Below, in pieces: positions 37,285 to 46,066 of a stretch of 64,000 bases of DNA (position 1 is the first letter of the stretch; each line of letters begins with the position of its first letter). The stretch is from Pontibacter arcticus (GTDB lineage: Bacteria > Bacteroidota > Bacteroidia > Cytophagales > Hymenobacteraceae). Where the stretch lies: positions 374,501-438,500 of the forward strand of contig NZ_QMDV01000003.1 of the NCBI RefSeq assembly GCF_003284895.1. The letters run 5' to 3'. A model generated the notes under the pieces. The model did not search any database. It was not told the origin of the DNA and saw only the letters and a program-made list of their open reading frames with translations. The position numbers and the translations under genes are program-made.

Positions 37285-38802
37285 CTATTCAGAAATTGTT
37301 TTGTTGGTAAGGGCGCTTTTGCCTGCATTCCTTAATGATGTCAGGTTATCTTGTACAGGTGGGTTTGGGGCAGTAAGGTATACCTCTTTTTTCCTGAAGT
37401 ATGCTGCAAAGCCTCTGTTTACCCAGATCATATCTACTCCGTTTAAAGGCTGCTCGCCGCGTGCAATTATATCAGAGAAGTAAATGCTTTTAGGGATGGC
37501 AGGTAGAGGCGAAACATTACAAGTAGCACAGGCAGAGGAAGCCAGCGTTTTATAACGATGTTTTAAAGCCCTATCGTACGCATGCGCTTTGCCCGTCAGC
37601 AGGTCTGTGTAAGCAGTACTGATGTTATTATCGATATGGAAAAGGCTGAGCGCAAAAATAAGAAGCGTAAAAGCAGGGATCATCTTGGCTACACTCCGCT
37701 CTTGTGTAAAAGCGGCCTCATACTTACCAATAGCGACCTGCAAGGTATAAAACCACCCGATCAGGAAAAAGAAGTAGATCACGTTCTCCAGCCGCGGAGT
37801 TGCCCGCTCTCCCGTGGCCCATGAAAAAGCGAAGTTCATCAGAAAAACTGTTAGCAGGAAGTATAAAATCACCCAACTCAGTTTCACATCAAACAAGCTT
37901 TTATACTTTAAAGTACGCGCTAGCGGTAAGGCAAAGTATAATATGTAAATTACAGATGCGGCTAGTATTGGCAGCAGCCAGCGGTAAAACGATAACGCAG
38001 TCATGAAAGCAGCATAAACCGCCGACCAGACAAACCTGCCGCTATTCGGGTGATCGGTTTTACGCACAAAGTTACCGGGGGCAAGCACGGCAACGGAGCA
38101 GCACACCACACAAAGTATAAGCAGGAAAAGTAGGTGAGCGCGGTATTCTTTATTTTTAAAGTTAAAGGCAGTGATAAATGAAATGGTGGTAAATGTACTG
38201 ATCAAAGCCATTTCGTTTGAGCCGATCATGGCTATGCAAAGTATGGCTGCCAACCCAATGTACATTTGTCTGGCTAGTCTGCTCTCTGACCTGAAAAAAT
38301 GATAGAGAAATACCAGCAGCAGCAGTGCCATGATATTAGGCAGCTGGTAGGTTGCGTATGTCGAGAAAAAGTAAAAGCCTTCGGAAATGCTTGGTACCTG
38401 CAGCAAGTATAATGTAAAAATCATACTTCCAATTGCCAGCGTCTGTGTTCTTGTAAAGGCTTGTTTTGTAAAAGTCCGAAGTATAAAATACAGCGTACCA
38501 CAAAATAAGAACAGAAGCAGAGCCGAGTAAATTTTATACGTTACCAGCCAGCCATCAATAATGGGGTTTATGCGGAAAATAGTGATGGTACTGAAGTATC
38601 TGCCAGTCCAGTTTAAATAATACTGTTGTAATACAGTCAGGTAATCCAGTTGCCGGTCGCGCACGGCAAAACTATAATCGTCGGCTGCAGGGTGGTTATA
38701 AAATGAGAGCAGAAAGAAGGGTACCAATGTGTAAATACCCAGTATTATTAATGCCAGGTAAGTATAATTCTGGATTTGGTTGTTCTGCTCAGGCAAAGGC
38801 AA
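37285..38802 (-). CDS. multi-pass membrane protein, DUF6056-like (GT-C-type glycosyltransferase candidate)
   Basis: A protein of about 505 aa with around ten transmembrane helices. The first periplasmic loop has NHPAADDYSFA followed by NWTGRYFS, an acidic DD then W-x-GR arrangement typical of DUF6056 and reminiscent of GT-C glycosyltransferases. The role may be in surface glycan modification, but this is inference. The only early start codon is TTG at 38802, just after an in-frame stop, so the start is uncertain. It is a single gene, separated from dnaK by 265 bp. Confidence 0.75.
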   Translation of the reverse strand: MPLPEQNNQIQNYTYLALIILGIYTLVPFFLLSFYNHPAADDYSFAVRDRQLDYLTVLQQYYLNWTGRYFSTITIFRINPIIDGWLVTYKIYSALLLFLFCGTLYFILRTFTKQAFTRTQTLAIGSMIFTLYLLQVPSISEGFYFFSTYATYQLPNIMALLLLVFLYHFFRSESRLARQMYIGLAAILCIAMIGSNEMALISTFTTISFITAFNFKNKEYRAHLLFLLILCVVCCSVAVLAPGNFVRKTDHPNSGRFVWSAVYAAFMTALSFYRWLLPILAASVIYILYFALPLARTLKYKSLFDVKLSWVILYFLLTVFLMNFAFSWATGERATPRLENVIYFFFLIGWFYTLQVAIGKYEAAFTQERSVAKMIPAFTLLIFALSLFHIDNNISTAYTDLLTGKAHAYDRALKHRYKTLASSACATCNVSPLPAIPKSIYFSDIIARGEQPLNGVDMIWVNRGFAAYFRKKEVYLTAPNPPVQDNLTSLRNAGKSALTNKTISE

Positions 38803-38867
38803 TGTTGGTTTTTTTTAACAGGAGAGAAGTATCAGGTAGAATTCTGAACGCTTCATTGTTCTATAAA

Positions 38868-38913
38868 CTAAGTCGGTAAATAATCTTTTCGGAAAAGCTA
38901 CTTACCGACTTAG
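38868..38913 (-). terminator. two-part hairpin downstream of the M1 peptidase gene
   Basis: An outer 12-bp perfect stem, CTAAGTCGGTAA with TTACCGACTTAG, encloses a small CTTTT-CGG-AAAAG hairpin. On the minus strand it follows the peptidase stop directly and is a plausible terminator, although the T-run is short. Confidence 0.55.
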
Positions 38914-38926
38914 GAATTACATCAAT

Positions 38927-40579
38927 TTATTTAGCTGCCACTTTACCGGAAGTGATGTAAAAGTTATCGTCTACTTTAACGGTTGTGTTTTTCTTGATAC
39001 CGTTCAGCTCTTTCCAGGTGGTGGTAGGTTCGAGCCAGGTTTCTTTTCCGTTTAAGAATACGCGTACCGGCATATCAAAACCAGTAACTACATTGCTCCA
39101 TTTATATTTCAGTTTGCTGCCGTCCTGCTGGTACTCCAGTTTCGGAATGCGAACATCGCGCAGGTATTGGTCAAAAACAGGTTTTAAATTGTGTCCGATG
39201 TGCTGGCTCAGGTAGTCTTCTATCTGCTGGGTGGTAACGGTTTGGTGATAAAACTCTTTGCTGAGGCCCCGAAGTATAGAGCGCCACTTTTCATCGTCTT
39301 TGGTTAGCTGGCGCAGGTTGTGCAGCATGTTGGCGCCTTTCGGGTACATGTCGCCGGAGCCGGGCTGGTTTACATTATACGTCCCGATGATCGGGGCATC
39401 ATTGCGGATGTTTCTGCGGATACCGATCACATACTCGCTGGCTGCTTTCTTACCGAAATGATAATCGACATACAGGTTTTCGGAATAGGTTGTGAAGCTC
39501 TCGTGTATCCACATATCGGCTGCATCTTTGTAGGTAATGTTGTTGGCAAACCATTCGTGTCCTGCTTCATGGATGATGATGTAATCGAACTTCATGCCCC
39601 AGCCCGAGCCACTCAGGTCGCGGCCCAGGTAGCCGTTTTTATACTTGTTGCCATACGTTACGGCGCTCTGGTGTTCCATGCCTAAATAAGGCACTTCTAC
39701 CAATTTAAAGCCATCTTCATAAAACGGGTATGGCCCAAACCAATGCTCAAACGCCTTCAGCATAAGCGGCACTTGCTCAAATTGCTCTTTTGCCTTGCCT
39801 AGGTTATCGCGCAGCACATAATAACTGCAATCTAACTCGCCTTTTTCGCCTTTATACTTCTCCGAGAACGTTACATAATCACCGATGCTGATGTTAACGC
39901 CATAGTTATTGATCGGATTGACAACTGCCCAGTGGTAGGTTTTGGTGCCGTCGCTGTTCTGCACTACTTTACGCAACCTGCCATTCGAGACGTCCATCAG
40001 CTTTTCCGGAACAGTTACGCTGATCTTCATGCTGTCAGGTTCGTCGTACATGTGGTCTTTGCAGGGCCACCACAAACTGGCGCCATCGCCCTGGTTCGAG
40101 TTGGCTACAAAAGGGTTACCGTTCTGGTCGCGTTTCCAGGTGATGCCGCCGCTCCAGGGTGGGTTTTCGCTTACCTGCGGTTTGCCGCCGTAGTGTACTT
40201 CAACGGAATTTATACTTCCTTTCTGCTGCGTTTCTGATAACTGCACAAACCAGGCATTGCCATCCTGGCGTACTTGCTGCGGCTTGCCGTTCTGGGTTAT
40301 TTTCTCGATGCGCATGGGTGGTTGCAAGTCGATCTGCAGCACCTGTTTGGGCTCGAGCACTTTATAATGGATTGTATTGGTGCCACGGATGGTGCTGTCG
40401 GCGGGGTTTACGCTTACCTGCAGGTTATAATGCGTCAGGTCCCACCAGGCGCGCTCGGGCGTGATGGAGCCGCGCAAGGTATCCTGCTTGGTAAACGTGC
40501 TGTTTTTTTGTGCCAGTGCGGGTGTGCAACAGAGCCACCCAAGTATAACAGCACCGGCAAGCGAGAAAGAAAGTTTCAT
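38927..40579 (-). CDS. secreted M1-family zinc metallopeptidase
   Basis: A 550-aa exported protein with a signal peptide (AVILGWLCCTPALAQ). The M1 domain has the exopeptidase-type GMEHQSAVTYG motif, the zinc site HEAGH near residue 336, and the third ligand Glu in IHESFTTYSE about 20 residues on. An N-terminal beta-domain precedes it. It should cleave N-terminal residues or act as a broad peptidase in the periplasm. It is shorter than full-length aminopeptidase N because it lacks the large C-terminal helical domain. A motif copy encodes VIL in the signal. Confidence 0.93.
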   Translation of the reverse strand: MKLSFSLAGAVILGWLCCTPALAQKNSTFTKQDTLRGSITPERAWWDLTHYNLQVSVNPADSTIRGTNTIHYKVLEPKQVLQIDLQPPMRIEKITQNGKPQQVRQDGNAWFVQLSETQQKGSINSVEVHYGGKPQVSENPPWSGGITWKRDQNGNPFVANSNQGDGASLWWPCKDHMYDEPDSMKISVTVPEKLMDVSNGRLRKVVQNSDGTKTYHWAVVNPINNYGVNISIGDYVTFSEKYKGEKGELDCSYYVLRDNLGKAKEQFEQVPLMLKAFEHWFGPYPFYEDGFKLVEVPYLGMEHQSAVTYGNKYKNGYLGRDLSGSGWGMKFDYIIIHEAGHEWFANNITYKDAADMWIHESFTTYSENLYVDYHFGKKAASEYVIGIRRNIRNDAPIIGTYNVNQPGSGDMYPKGANMLHNLRQLTKDDEKWRSILRGLSKEFYHQTVTTQQIEDYLSQHIGHNLKPVFDQYLRDVRIPKLEYQQDGSKLKYKWSNVVTGFDMPVRVFLNGKETWLEPTTTWKELNGIKKNTTVKVDDNFYITSGKVAAK

Positions 40580-40871
40580 AGTTTAAAGTTGATGTCTTGC
40601 TTCAAGTATAAATAATTACCTTCATAAATAATAATCCTGGGAAAGACATTAGACGAATGCCTGAAGAAGAATGATGAATCAGTAGTTTGGTTATACTTTA
40701 TATCCGAGCTACAATACATCAACTAAAGGCTTTAACGCTTCGCGAAAGTATAATGTATGCAGAAAGTATACTTTCACGTTAAGTAACTTATAAAGTATAC
40801 TTTTATAATGAGTCTGCAACCAAGCTATGGTTTCCGGACTCTTTTAAGCAAACGCCCCTTAAACTCTGACT
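40580..40871. other. divergent intergenic region dense in motif copies
   Basis: A 292-bp gap between divergent genes. It contains a CAAGTATAAAT copy (about 40604), TTATACTTTATA (about 40691), GAAAGTATAATG (about 40744), the palindrome GAAAGTATACTTTC (40762-40775) and AAAGTATACTTT (40792-40803). No promoter matching the phylum consensus is clear. Confidence 0.6.
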
Positions 40872-41351
40872 ATGATGCTGAAAACTGTTTTTACGATACT
40901 AACTGTTGTGCTGATGGCGCAATGTGGCGATGAAACTGCTACTTCTCAGGCGCAAAACGCGGATACACCTATGCAAACAAACGGACAGAATTTCGGGCAG
41001 GAAGTCCGGGTAGATCATCAGAATAAAGCCACCATCGGAAGCGGAGATGCTGCCCTCACCGTTACGTTTCAGGATTTGATCGATTCGCGCTGCCCTGAAA
41101 ACGTGAACTGTATACAATATGGCAAAGCGGAGGTGACACTTTCGGCCACCAACCAGCAGGGCACCAACGAGCGCATAAAACTTTGCCTCGGCGATTGCCA
41201 GCAAGGCCAGGCCATCCGCGAAACCGACAGCGTAACCACATTTGTGGGCCAGACCAAGTATACTTTCACGCTAAAAAAAGTAGAGCCATACCCAGGTACC
41301 GAGCAGCAGGACGATACAAAAAAAGTACGTTTGGTTGTAGAAAAGCTGTAG
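40872..41351 (+). CDS. small putative lipoprotein, conserved hypothetical
   Basis: A 159-aa protein whose first 18 residues are a signal ending in LMAQC, compatible with lipidation at Cys18 although the lipobox is not ideal. The mature part has a beta-rich pattern VTFQDLIDSRCPENVNCIQYGKAEVTL with paired cysteines, a pattern I have seen in Bacteroidota hypotheticals of unknown role. Two start codons are adjacent (ATGATG). No catalytic motif is evident. Confidence 0.7.
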   Translation: MMLKTVFTILTVVLMAQCGDETATSQAQNADTPMQTNGQNFGQEVRVDHQNKATIGSGDAALTVTFQDLIDSRCPENVNCIQYGKAEVTLSATNQQGTNERIKLCLGDCQQGQAIRETDSVTTFVGQTKYTFTLKKVEPYPGTEQQDDTKKVRLVVEKL

Positions 41352-41437
41352 CAACTTTAATCGCAGGCCCAGCGGTAGCTTGCAAGTATAAATCCTTAAA
41401 ATTACTCCATTCTGCTTTCCGTTTTCACCTTTTACTT

Positions 41438-42262
41438 ATGAAATTCTACTTCACGCTGTTGCTGGCGCTTGCTGCTTCTATGGTATTTGCGCAGGAAAAA
41501 ACGATATCAGGTACGGTTGCTTCCGCTAAAAACGGAGAGGCCATACCGTATGTAAACATCGGTATCCGAAACAAAAATACAGGCACCATCTCAGCGGAAA
41601 ACGGCAGCTATACTTTAAAACTTCAGCAGGAATTTTCAGAAGATACGCTCACATTTTCTGCCATAGGCTTTGAAGTACAAAAGGTGCCGGTAAAGCAACT
41701 GGCAACCCAACAATCCATAGCGCTAAAAGAAAAAACTACTAACCTGAAAGAGGTTGTTGTTACCAGTCGCAAAACGAGGCTAAAAAAGCTGGGCATTACC
41801 GGTCGCCTTCCGGGTGTTTGGGGAGCTCCAATGCAGAATGTTGATAAAGAAAGGGATGTTTACGAATATGCCAATTTAATACCTGTAAAAAAGTATCCTG
41901 TTGAGGTGCTATCAGCGCATTTTTACCTCGCCAGTTCTAAGTTAGATTCAGCTGTGTTCCGGGTAAACTTTTATAAGAACGCACAAGGCCAACCCGGAGA
42001 GCTGCTGGTAGAAAAAAGCATTGTACAGAAGCTCACTACCAAAGATGGTTGGGTAAAAGTAGATTTGGAGCCGCATCAGATTTATGCTTCTGAAGACTTT
42101 TTTCTGGGTATAGAATATTTGCCTGAAGAAGTACCAAACAGATTTGCCATTTTAATGGGTGGTAAGTTAGGAGGAACTACTTTTACCAGAAGCTCTAGTT
42201 TAGGTGTCTGGAAAGAAACAGTAATAGGAAGCCTTTCTGCTTACGTTACGGTAAGGCAATAA
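41438..42262 (+). CDS. secreted protein with carboxypeptidase-regulatory-like domain
   Basis: A 274-aa protein from the ATG at 41438, which begins a clear signal peptide (FYFTLLLALAASMVFAQ). The frame extends to 41183 inside the previous gene, and that part is rejected. Residues about 20-95 form a CarboxypepD_reg-like beta-sandwich (ISGTVASAKNGEAIPYVNIGI...), the domain that opens many TonB-dependent receptors and surface proteins. The rest (about 110-274) is a beta-rich domain of unknown function. It is probably in the outer envelope. It converges with the NYN gene over a shared terminator. Confidence 0.82.
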   Translation: MKFYFTLLLALAASMVFAQEKTISGTVASAKNGEAIPYVNIGIRNKNTGTISAENGSYTLKLQQEFSEDTLTFSAIGFEVQKVPVKQLATQQSIALKEKTTNLKEVVVTSRKTRLKKLGITGRLPGVWGAPMQNVDKERDVYEYANLIPVKKYPVEVLSAHFYLASSKLDSAVFRVNFYKNAQGQPGELLVEKSIVQKLTTKDGWVKVDLEPHQIYASEDFFLGIEYLPEEVPNRFAILMGGKLGGTTFTRSSSLGVWKETVIGSLSAYVTVRQ

Positions 42263-42263
42263 A

Positions 42264-42296
42264 TAAACCAGCTGCCATACTTTGGCAGCTGGTTTA
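42264..42296. terminator. bidirectional terminator
   Basis: A 14-bp perfect stem, TAAACCAGCTGCCA with TGGCAGCTGGTTTA, in the 40-bp gap between two convergent genes. The loop is part of a CATACTTT motif variant. Confidence 0.85.
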
Positions 42297-42302
42297 GCAG
42301 GT

Positions 42303-43127
42303 TTATACTTTGTCAGGCGCCGGGCGCACGGCTACTTTTACGCGCGGCTCTCTTGGTGCTTTCTTCTCGCGTGGGCGGCGCTCTTCGGTTCGTTTTATGT
42401 AAACTGCGGACGGACCTTTGTCGTCGCCTTTCCGGATCGTGAACAGTTCTTTATGTGCTTTTATTAATTGCAGCAACTGCCCGTAACCAAAGGTACGCGG
42501 GTCGAAACCAGGGTCAAGCTGGCGCAGGTTAATGCCCATGGTCCCTAAATGTGCCCAGCCATCCTCATCCGCCGACATGGCAAAGGCTTCTTTCAGTAAC
42601 GGAATTGGATTTGGGCGCTGCTGTGCATTTTCGGTTGGTTTGTTGGCTGCCGCAATTTTCTCGTCGTCAATTTCATCTACCAGGTTTTCAGTGTAAATAA
42701 ATACGTTGCAGGCATTTACGAAAGGCTTTGGCGTTTTGCGCTGCCCAATGCCCATTACAAAATTACCGGACTCGCGGATGCGGGTGGCCAGGCGGGTATA
42801 ATCGCTATCCGAAGATACAATGCAGAAACCATCAACCAAACCACTGTGCAGCAGATCCATGGCATCAATTATAAGGGCACTGTCTGTTGCGTTTTTACCA
42901 ACAGTATACCTGAATTGCTGGATAGGCTGGATGGCGTGGTTGTTCAGGCAATCTTTCCAGCCGTTCATTTGCGGGGTGGTCCAGTCGCCGTAAATGCGCC
43001 GGATGGTGAGGGTGCCATACTTGCCGGCCTCGGCCATAAGCTTAACAATCAGGCTGGGTTGGGCATTGTCGCCGTCTATGAGGAGGGCCATGCGCGAAGG
43101 TTTGTGCTCGCGGTGTGTGTGTTTCAT
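42303..43127 (-). CDS. NYN-domain protein with OST-HTH/LOTUS domain
   Basis: A 274-aa cytoplasmic protein. The N-terminal NYN (PIN-like) nuclease domain has MALLIDGDNAQPS, the acidic TDSALIIDAMDLL and VSSDSDYTRL, all expected metal-binding positions for an RNase. A basic, Pro-rich linker leads to an OST-HTH/LOTUS domain at about 170-240 (GWAHLGTMGINLRQLDPGFDPRTFGY), an RNA-binding fold. The tail is Arg/Lys/Pro-rich. It probably cleaves or binds structured RNA. The target is unknown. It ends AAA GTA TAA, with the stop in the dispersed motif. Confidence 0.9.
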   Translation of the reverse strand: MKHTHREHKPSRMALLIDGDNAQPSLIVKLMAEAGKYGTLTIRRIYGDWTTPQMNGWKDCLNNHAIQPIQQFRYTVGKNATDSALIIDAMDLLHSGLVDGFCIVSSDSDYTRLATRIRESGNFVMGIGQRKTPKPFVNACNVFIYTENLVDEIDDEKIAAANKPTENAQQRPNPIPLLKEAFAMSADEDGWAHLGTMGINLRQLDPGFDPRTFGYGQLLQLIKAHKELFTIRKGDDKGPSAVYIKRTEERRPREKKAPREPRVKVAVRPAPDKV

Positions 43128-43323
43128 TTGTTGGGTTTTAATGCCTACTTATACTTTGCTTTTTCGTTCTGGTTGTAATACATGATTTATACTTGGCCGT
43201 ACAGCCCTTACCTTTTATATTTGAAATCCTGCGGAGCAAAGTATAAACACGTTAGCAGCAGCAGAATAACGGTAGCGGAAATTATATTTAAAATAACAGC
43301 AAAATAGGTCGGGAACTCAAACT

Positions 43324-44328
43324 ATGAAAACATTAACCACACAACTATTTATACTTGCAATGATATGTATGGCAACAATCTCTACTACCAAAGCACAGGT
43401 TTATAAAAGCGAAGAGCCGCTGGCGCATACCTATTCCATTGTAGCCCGCGATGCCAAAACCGGCGAAATGGCGGTAGGCGTGCAGAGTCACTGGTTTTCG
43501 GTGGGTACGTCGGTGCCCTGGGCTGAGGCTGGTGTGGGCGTTGTTGCCACGCAATCGTTCACCAACAAATCATTTGGTCCGCGCGGGCTTGCTTTGCTGA
43601 AAGAAGGAAAATCGCCGGAACAAGCGCTCGCCATACTTTTGGCTGATGATCCGGGCAAAGAAGTGCGTCAGGTTGCCATACTGGATGCGCAGGGCAGGGT
43701 AGCGGTGCATACGGGCAAGCAATGCGTGCGGTATGCCGGGCACACCACTGGCCAGAATTTCTCGGTACAAGCCAACATGATGCTCACAGACAAAGTATGG
43801 CCCGCGATGGCCAAATCGTTTGAGCGGAGCGAAGGCCAACCCCTGGCAGAGCGTGTTTTGCTGGCCATGCAGGCAGCTGAGCGCGAAGGCGGCGATATCC
43901 GGGGCAAGCAATCGGCAGCCATGGTAGTGGTACCTGCCAAAGCTACCGGCCAGATCTGGAACGACAAAACCATTGACCTGCGCGTAGACGACCACGCTAA
44001 ACCTTTGGACGAACTGGCCCGCCTCCTGAAAGTATACCGCGCCTACGAACACATGAACAAAGGCGACCTGGCTGTAGAAAAAGGGCAGATGCAGCAAGCC
44101 ATGCAGGAATATGGAAAAGCCGAAGCCATGTTCCCCGAAAACCTCGAAATGAAATACTGGCACGCCATTACGTTGGCTAATAACAAGCAGGTAGAAGAAG
44201 CCACCAAACTGCTGCGCGAAGTATACAAGAAAGACGATAACTGGCGCGAACTCACCAGCCGCCTCCCGGAAGTTGGCCTGTTAACGGTTAACAAAAAAGA
44301 CCTGGAAAAACTGCTGCAAGTTAAGTAG
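43324..44328 (+). CDS. DUF1028-family exported protein with C-terminal repeat-like region
   Basis: A 334-aa protein with a signal peptide (FILAMICMATISTTKAQ). Residues about 30-230 are DUF1028, recognisable from HTYSIVARDAKTGEMAVGVQSHWFSVG and VPWAEAGVGVVATQSF. The family has an Ntn-hydrolase-like fold of uncertain activity. The C-terminal 100 residues look like two or three TPR-like helix pairs (EYGKAEAMFPENLEMKYWHA). A motif copy encodes FIL in the signal peptide. The gene stands alone. Confidence 0.88.
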   Translation: MKTLTTQLFILAMICMATISTTKAQVYKSEEPLAHTYSIVARDAKTGEMAVGVQSHWFSVGTSVPWAEAGVGVVATQSFTNKSFGPRGLALLKEGKSPEQALAILLADDPGKEVRQVAILDAQGRVAVHTGKQCVRYAGHTTGQNFSVQANMMLTDKVWPAMAKSFERSEGQPLAERVLLAMQAAEREGGDIRGKQSAAMVVVPAKATGQIWNDKTIDLRVDDHAKPLDELARLLKVYRAYEHMNKGDLAVEKGQMQQAMQEYGKAEAMFPENLEMKYWHAITLANNKQVEEATKLLREVYKKDDNWRELTSRLPEVGLLTVNKKDLEKLLQVK

Positions 44329-44372
44329 AGGTTGTCTGATTTCTTATTTTAGATAGAGAGATGTTAACTTTG

Positions 44373-44491
44373 GTAGGGACAGGTCGCGACCTGTCCAATC
44401 GTTCCCAATCACACGTTGTAAGTTCAGCCAGAATATTAATCAGGAATGATTTGATCGTGCACGATTCGGACAGGTCGCGACCTGTCCCTAC
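44373..44491. repeat. paired GTAGGGACAGGTCGCGACC palindromes
   Basis: The 20-bp perfect palindrome GGACAGGTCGCGACCTGTCC occurs at 44377-44396 and again at 44468-44487. With flanking GTAG/CTAC and ATCGT/ACGAT, the two sites form an inverted pair of about 30 bp around a 65-bp core. A further 12-bp palindrome, ATCGTGCACGAT, is at 44454-44465. Such sequences are dispersed intergenic repeats in several phyla. Confidence 0.9.
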
Positions 44492-44591
44492 GAAGAAATG
44501 ATTTCTTACTTCAACTTTCTAACTTTCCCGAGCAGTTTATACTTTGGGTTTCTATCTTTGTGGGTAACCTGGTACAACTAAAACTACTGCT

Positions 44592-45623
44592 GTGTATAAA
44601 AGCCTTATTCGTCCGCTACTCTTCAAACTCGATCCTGAAAAAGTACATTATCTGACCGTGGATGCGGTTAAAACGGCTTATAGGCTCCCGTTCACAAAAG
44701 GCATTAGCCAAAGCATGTTCCAGGTGGTGGATAAGCGGCTGGAGCGAAAATTGTTTGGGCTCACCTTTCCCAACCCTGTTGGTTTGGCAGCAGGTTTTGA
44801 CAAAGATGCGCGTCTGGTAGATGAGTTTGCGAACCTGGGCTTTGGCTTTATCGAGATCGGGACGCTAACCCCCAAACCACAGGCTGGGAACGATAAACCA
44901 CGCCTGTTCCGGTTACCGCAGGACCAGGCCATTATCAACCGCATGGGCTTTAACAACGAGGGGGTAGATGCAGCAGTGGCCCGCCTGAAAGCCCGGAAAA
45001 GCACGATATTGGTTGGCGGCAACATCGGCAAAAATAAAGTAACGCCTAACGAAGAAGCTACCTTAGATTACCTGTATTGCTTTAAAGCGCTGTATGACGT
45101 AGTGGATTATTTTGTGGTGAATGTGAGTTCTCCGAATACCCCGGATTTGCGCGCGTTGCAGGAAAAAGAGCCATTGAAACAACTGTTGCTGGCGCTTCAG
45201 GAAGTGAACAGCAAAATGCCGCAACCCAAGCCTTTGCTGCTCAAAATTGCCCCGGACCTGAACGAAGCCCAGCTGGACGATATCATCGAAATAGCCATTG
45301 AAGCCAAACTGAGCGGTATCATAGCAACTAATACCACCATCAGCCGCGACGGACTTTACACGCCATCCAACGAAATAAAAGAGATAGGAGCGGGCGGCCT
45401 CAGCGGAAAACCACTGACCAAACATGCCACCGAAATTATCCGGTACCTACGCAAAGGCTTGCCGCAAAGTATAAAAATAATAGGCGTGGGCGGTATCATG
45501 ACCGCAGAAGACGCCTTGGAAAAACTGGAAGCCGGCGCCGACCTGCTGCAACTTTATACCGGCTTCATCTACGAAGGACCAGCTCTTATTAGCCAGATCA
45601 ACAAGAAACTACTCCAGCAATAA
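44592..45623 (+). CDS. pyrD: dihydroorotate dehydrogenase (quinone), class 2
   Basis: A 343-aa class 2 DHODH. The N-terminal amphipathic segment ([20 protein letters not shown]) is the membrane and quinone contact typical of this class. FMN-binding segments [22 protein letters not shown] and [11 protein letters not shown] (with the catalytic Ser region) follow. It oxidises dihydroorotate to orotate and passes electrons to menaquinone. The start is GTG at 44592. The pyrimidine gene pyrF is 5 kb away, not in the same operon. Confidence 0.95.
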   Translation: MYKSLIRPLLFKLDPEKVHYLTVDAVKTAYRLPFTKGISQSMFQVVDKRLERKLFGLTFPNPVGLAAGFDKDARLVDEFANLGFGFIEIGTLTPKPQAGNDKPRLFRLPQDQAIINRMGFNNEGVDAAVARLKARKSTILVGGNIGKNKVTPNEEATLDYLYCFKALYDVVDYFVVNVSSPNTPDLRALQEKEPLKQLLLALQEVNSKMPQPKPLLLKIAPDLNEAQLDDIIEIAIEAKLSGIIATNTTISRDGLYTPSNEIKEIGAGGLSGKPLTKHATEIIRYLRKGLPQSIKIIGVGGIMTAEDALEKLEAGADLLQLYTGFIYEGPALISQINKKLLQQ

Positions 45624-46066
45624 GTTGCTTTTATACTTGCTAGGCCACCAATCAAACTGATAAAAGCTCTTTCGGATTTCTTAATCCGAAAGTAAGGAGT
45701 TGGGGATTTCCAAATCCCCGCAAGCCGAATCAGCTTATAAGACCAACTTTAAAGTATGGAGTTTGGCTATACTTACTGAAGGTCAGAGTAGTACAGGAAA
45801 ACTCCCCTCCTTGGATAAGGAGGGGCTGGGGGAGGTTCGACCCGGCATCGGTCAAGTATGGCAGGAAGTATAAACGCTATTCACAATAAAATCCAAAGCC
45901 CATTTATACTTGCAAACAAGCCCTATTCATACTACTGAAAGCAGGTTTATCGTTGGGTAAGCAGGCATAACACCACCCTGTATTTAGCGCGTAACAATTT
46001 GCCCCGAACCTACCACTGTTCTGTCTTAAATTTGTAAATTTGAAATCTTAATTTTTAGCAGAGGGT
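45624..46066. other. intergenic region with hairpin cluster, pyrD to ftsK
   Basis: A 443-bp gap without a gene. It holds perfect hairpins CTTTCGGATT-TCTT-AATCCGAAAG (45669-45692) and GGGGATTT-CC-AAATCCCC (45702-45719), enclosed by imperfect AAAGCT/AGCTTA arms. A CCCCTCCTT-GGAT-AAGGAGGGG hairpin (45804-45825) is followed by CTGGGGGAGGTT. Several AAGTATA copies are present. Tandem TAAATTTG boxes (46027-46042) lie just before ftsK and could be its -7 region, but no -33 at the right distance is seen. Confidence 0.65.

Noticed and set aside
44373..44491. CRISPR array
   Set aside because: Only two repeat copies exist, in inverted orientation, and there are no regular spacers or cas genes in the window.
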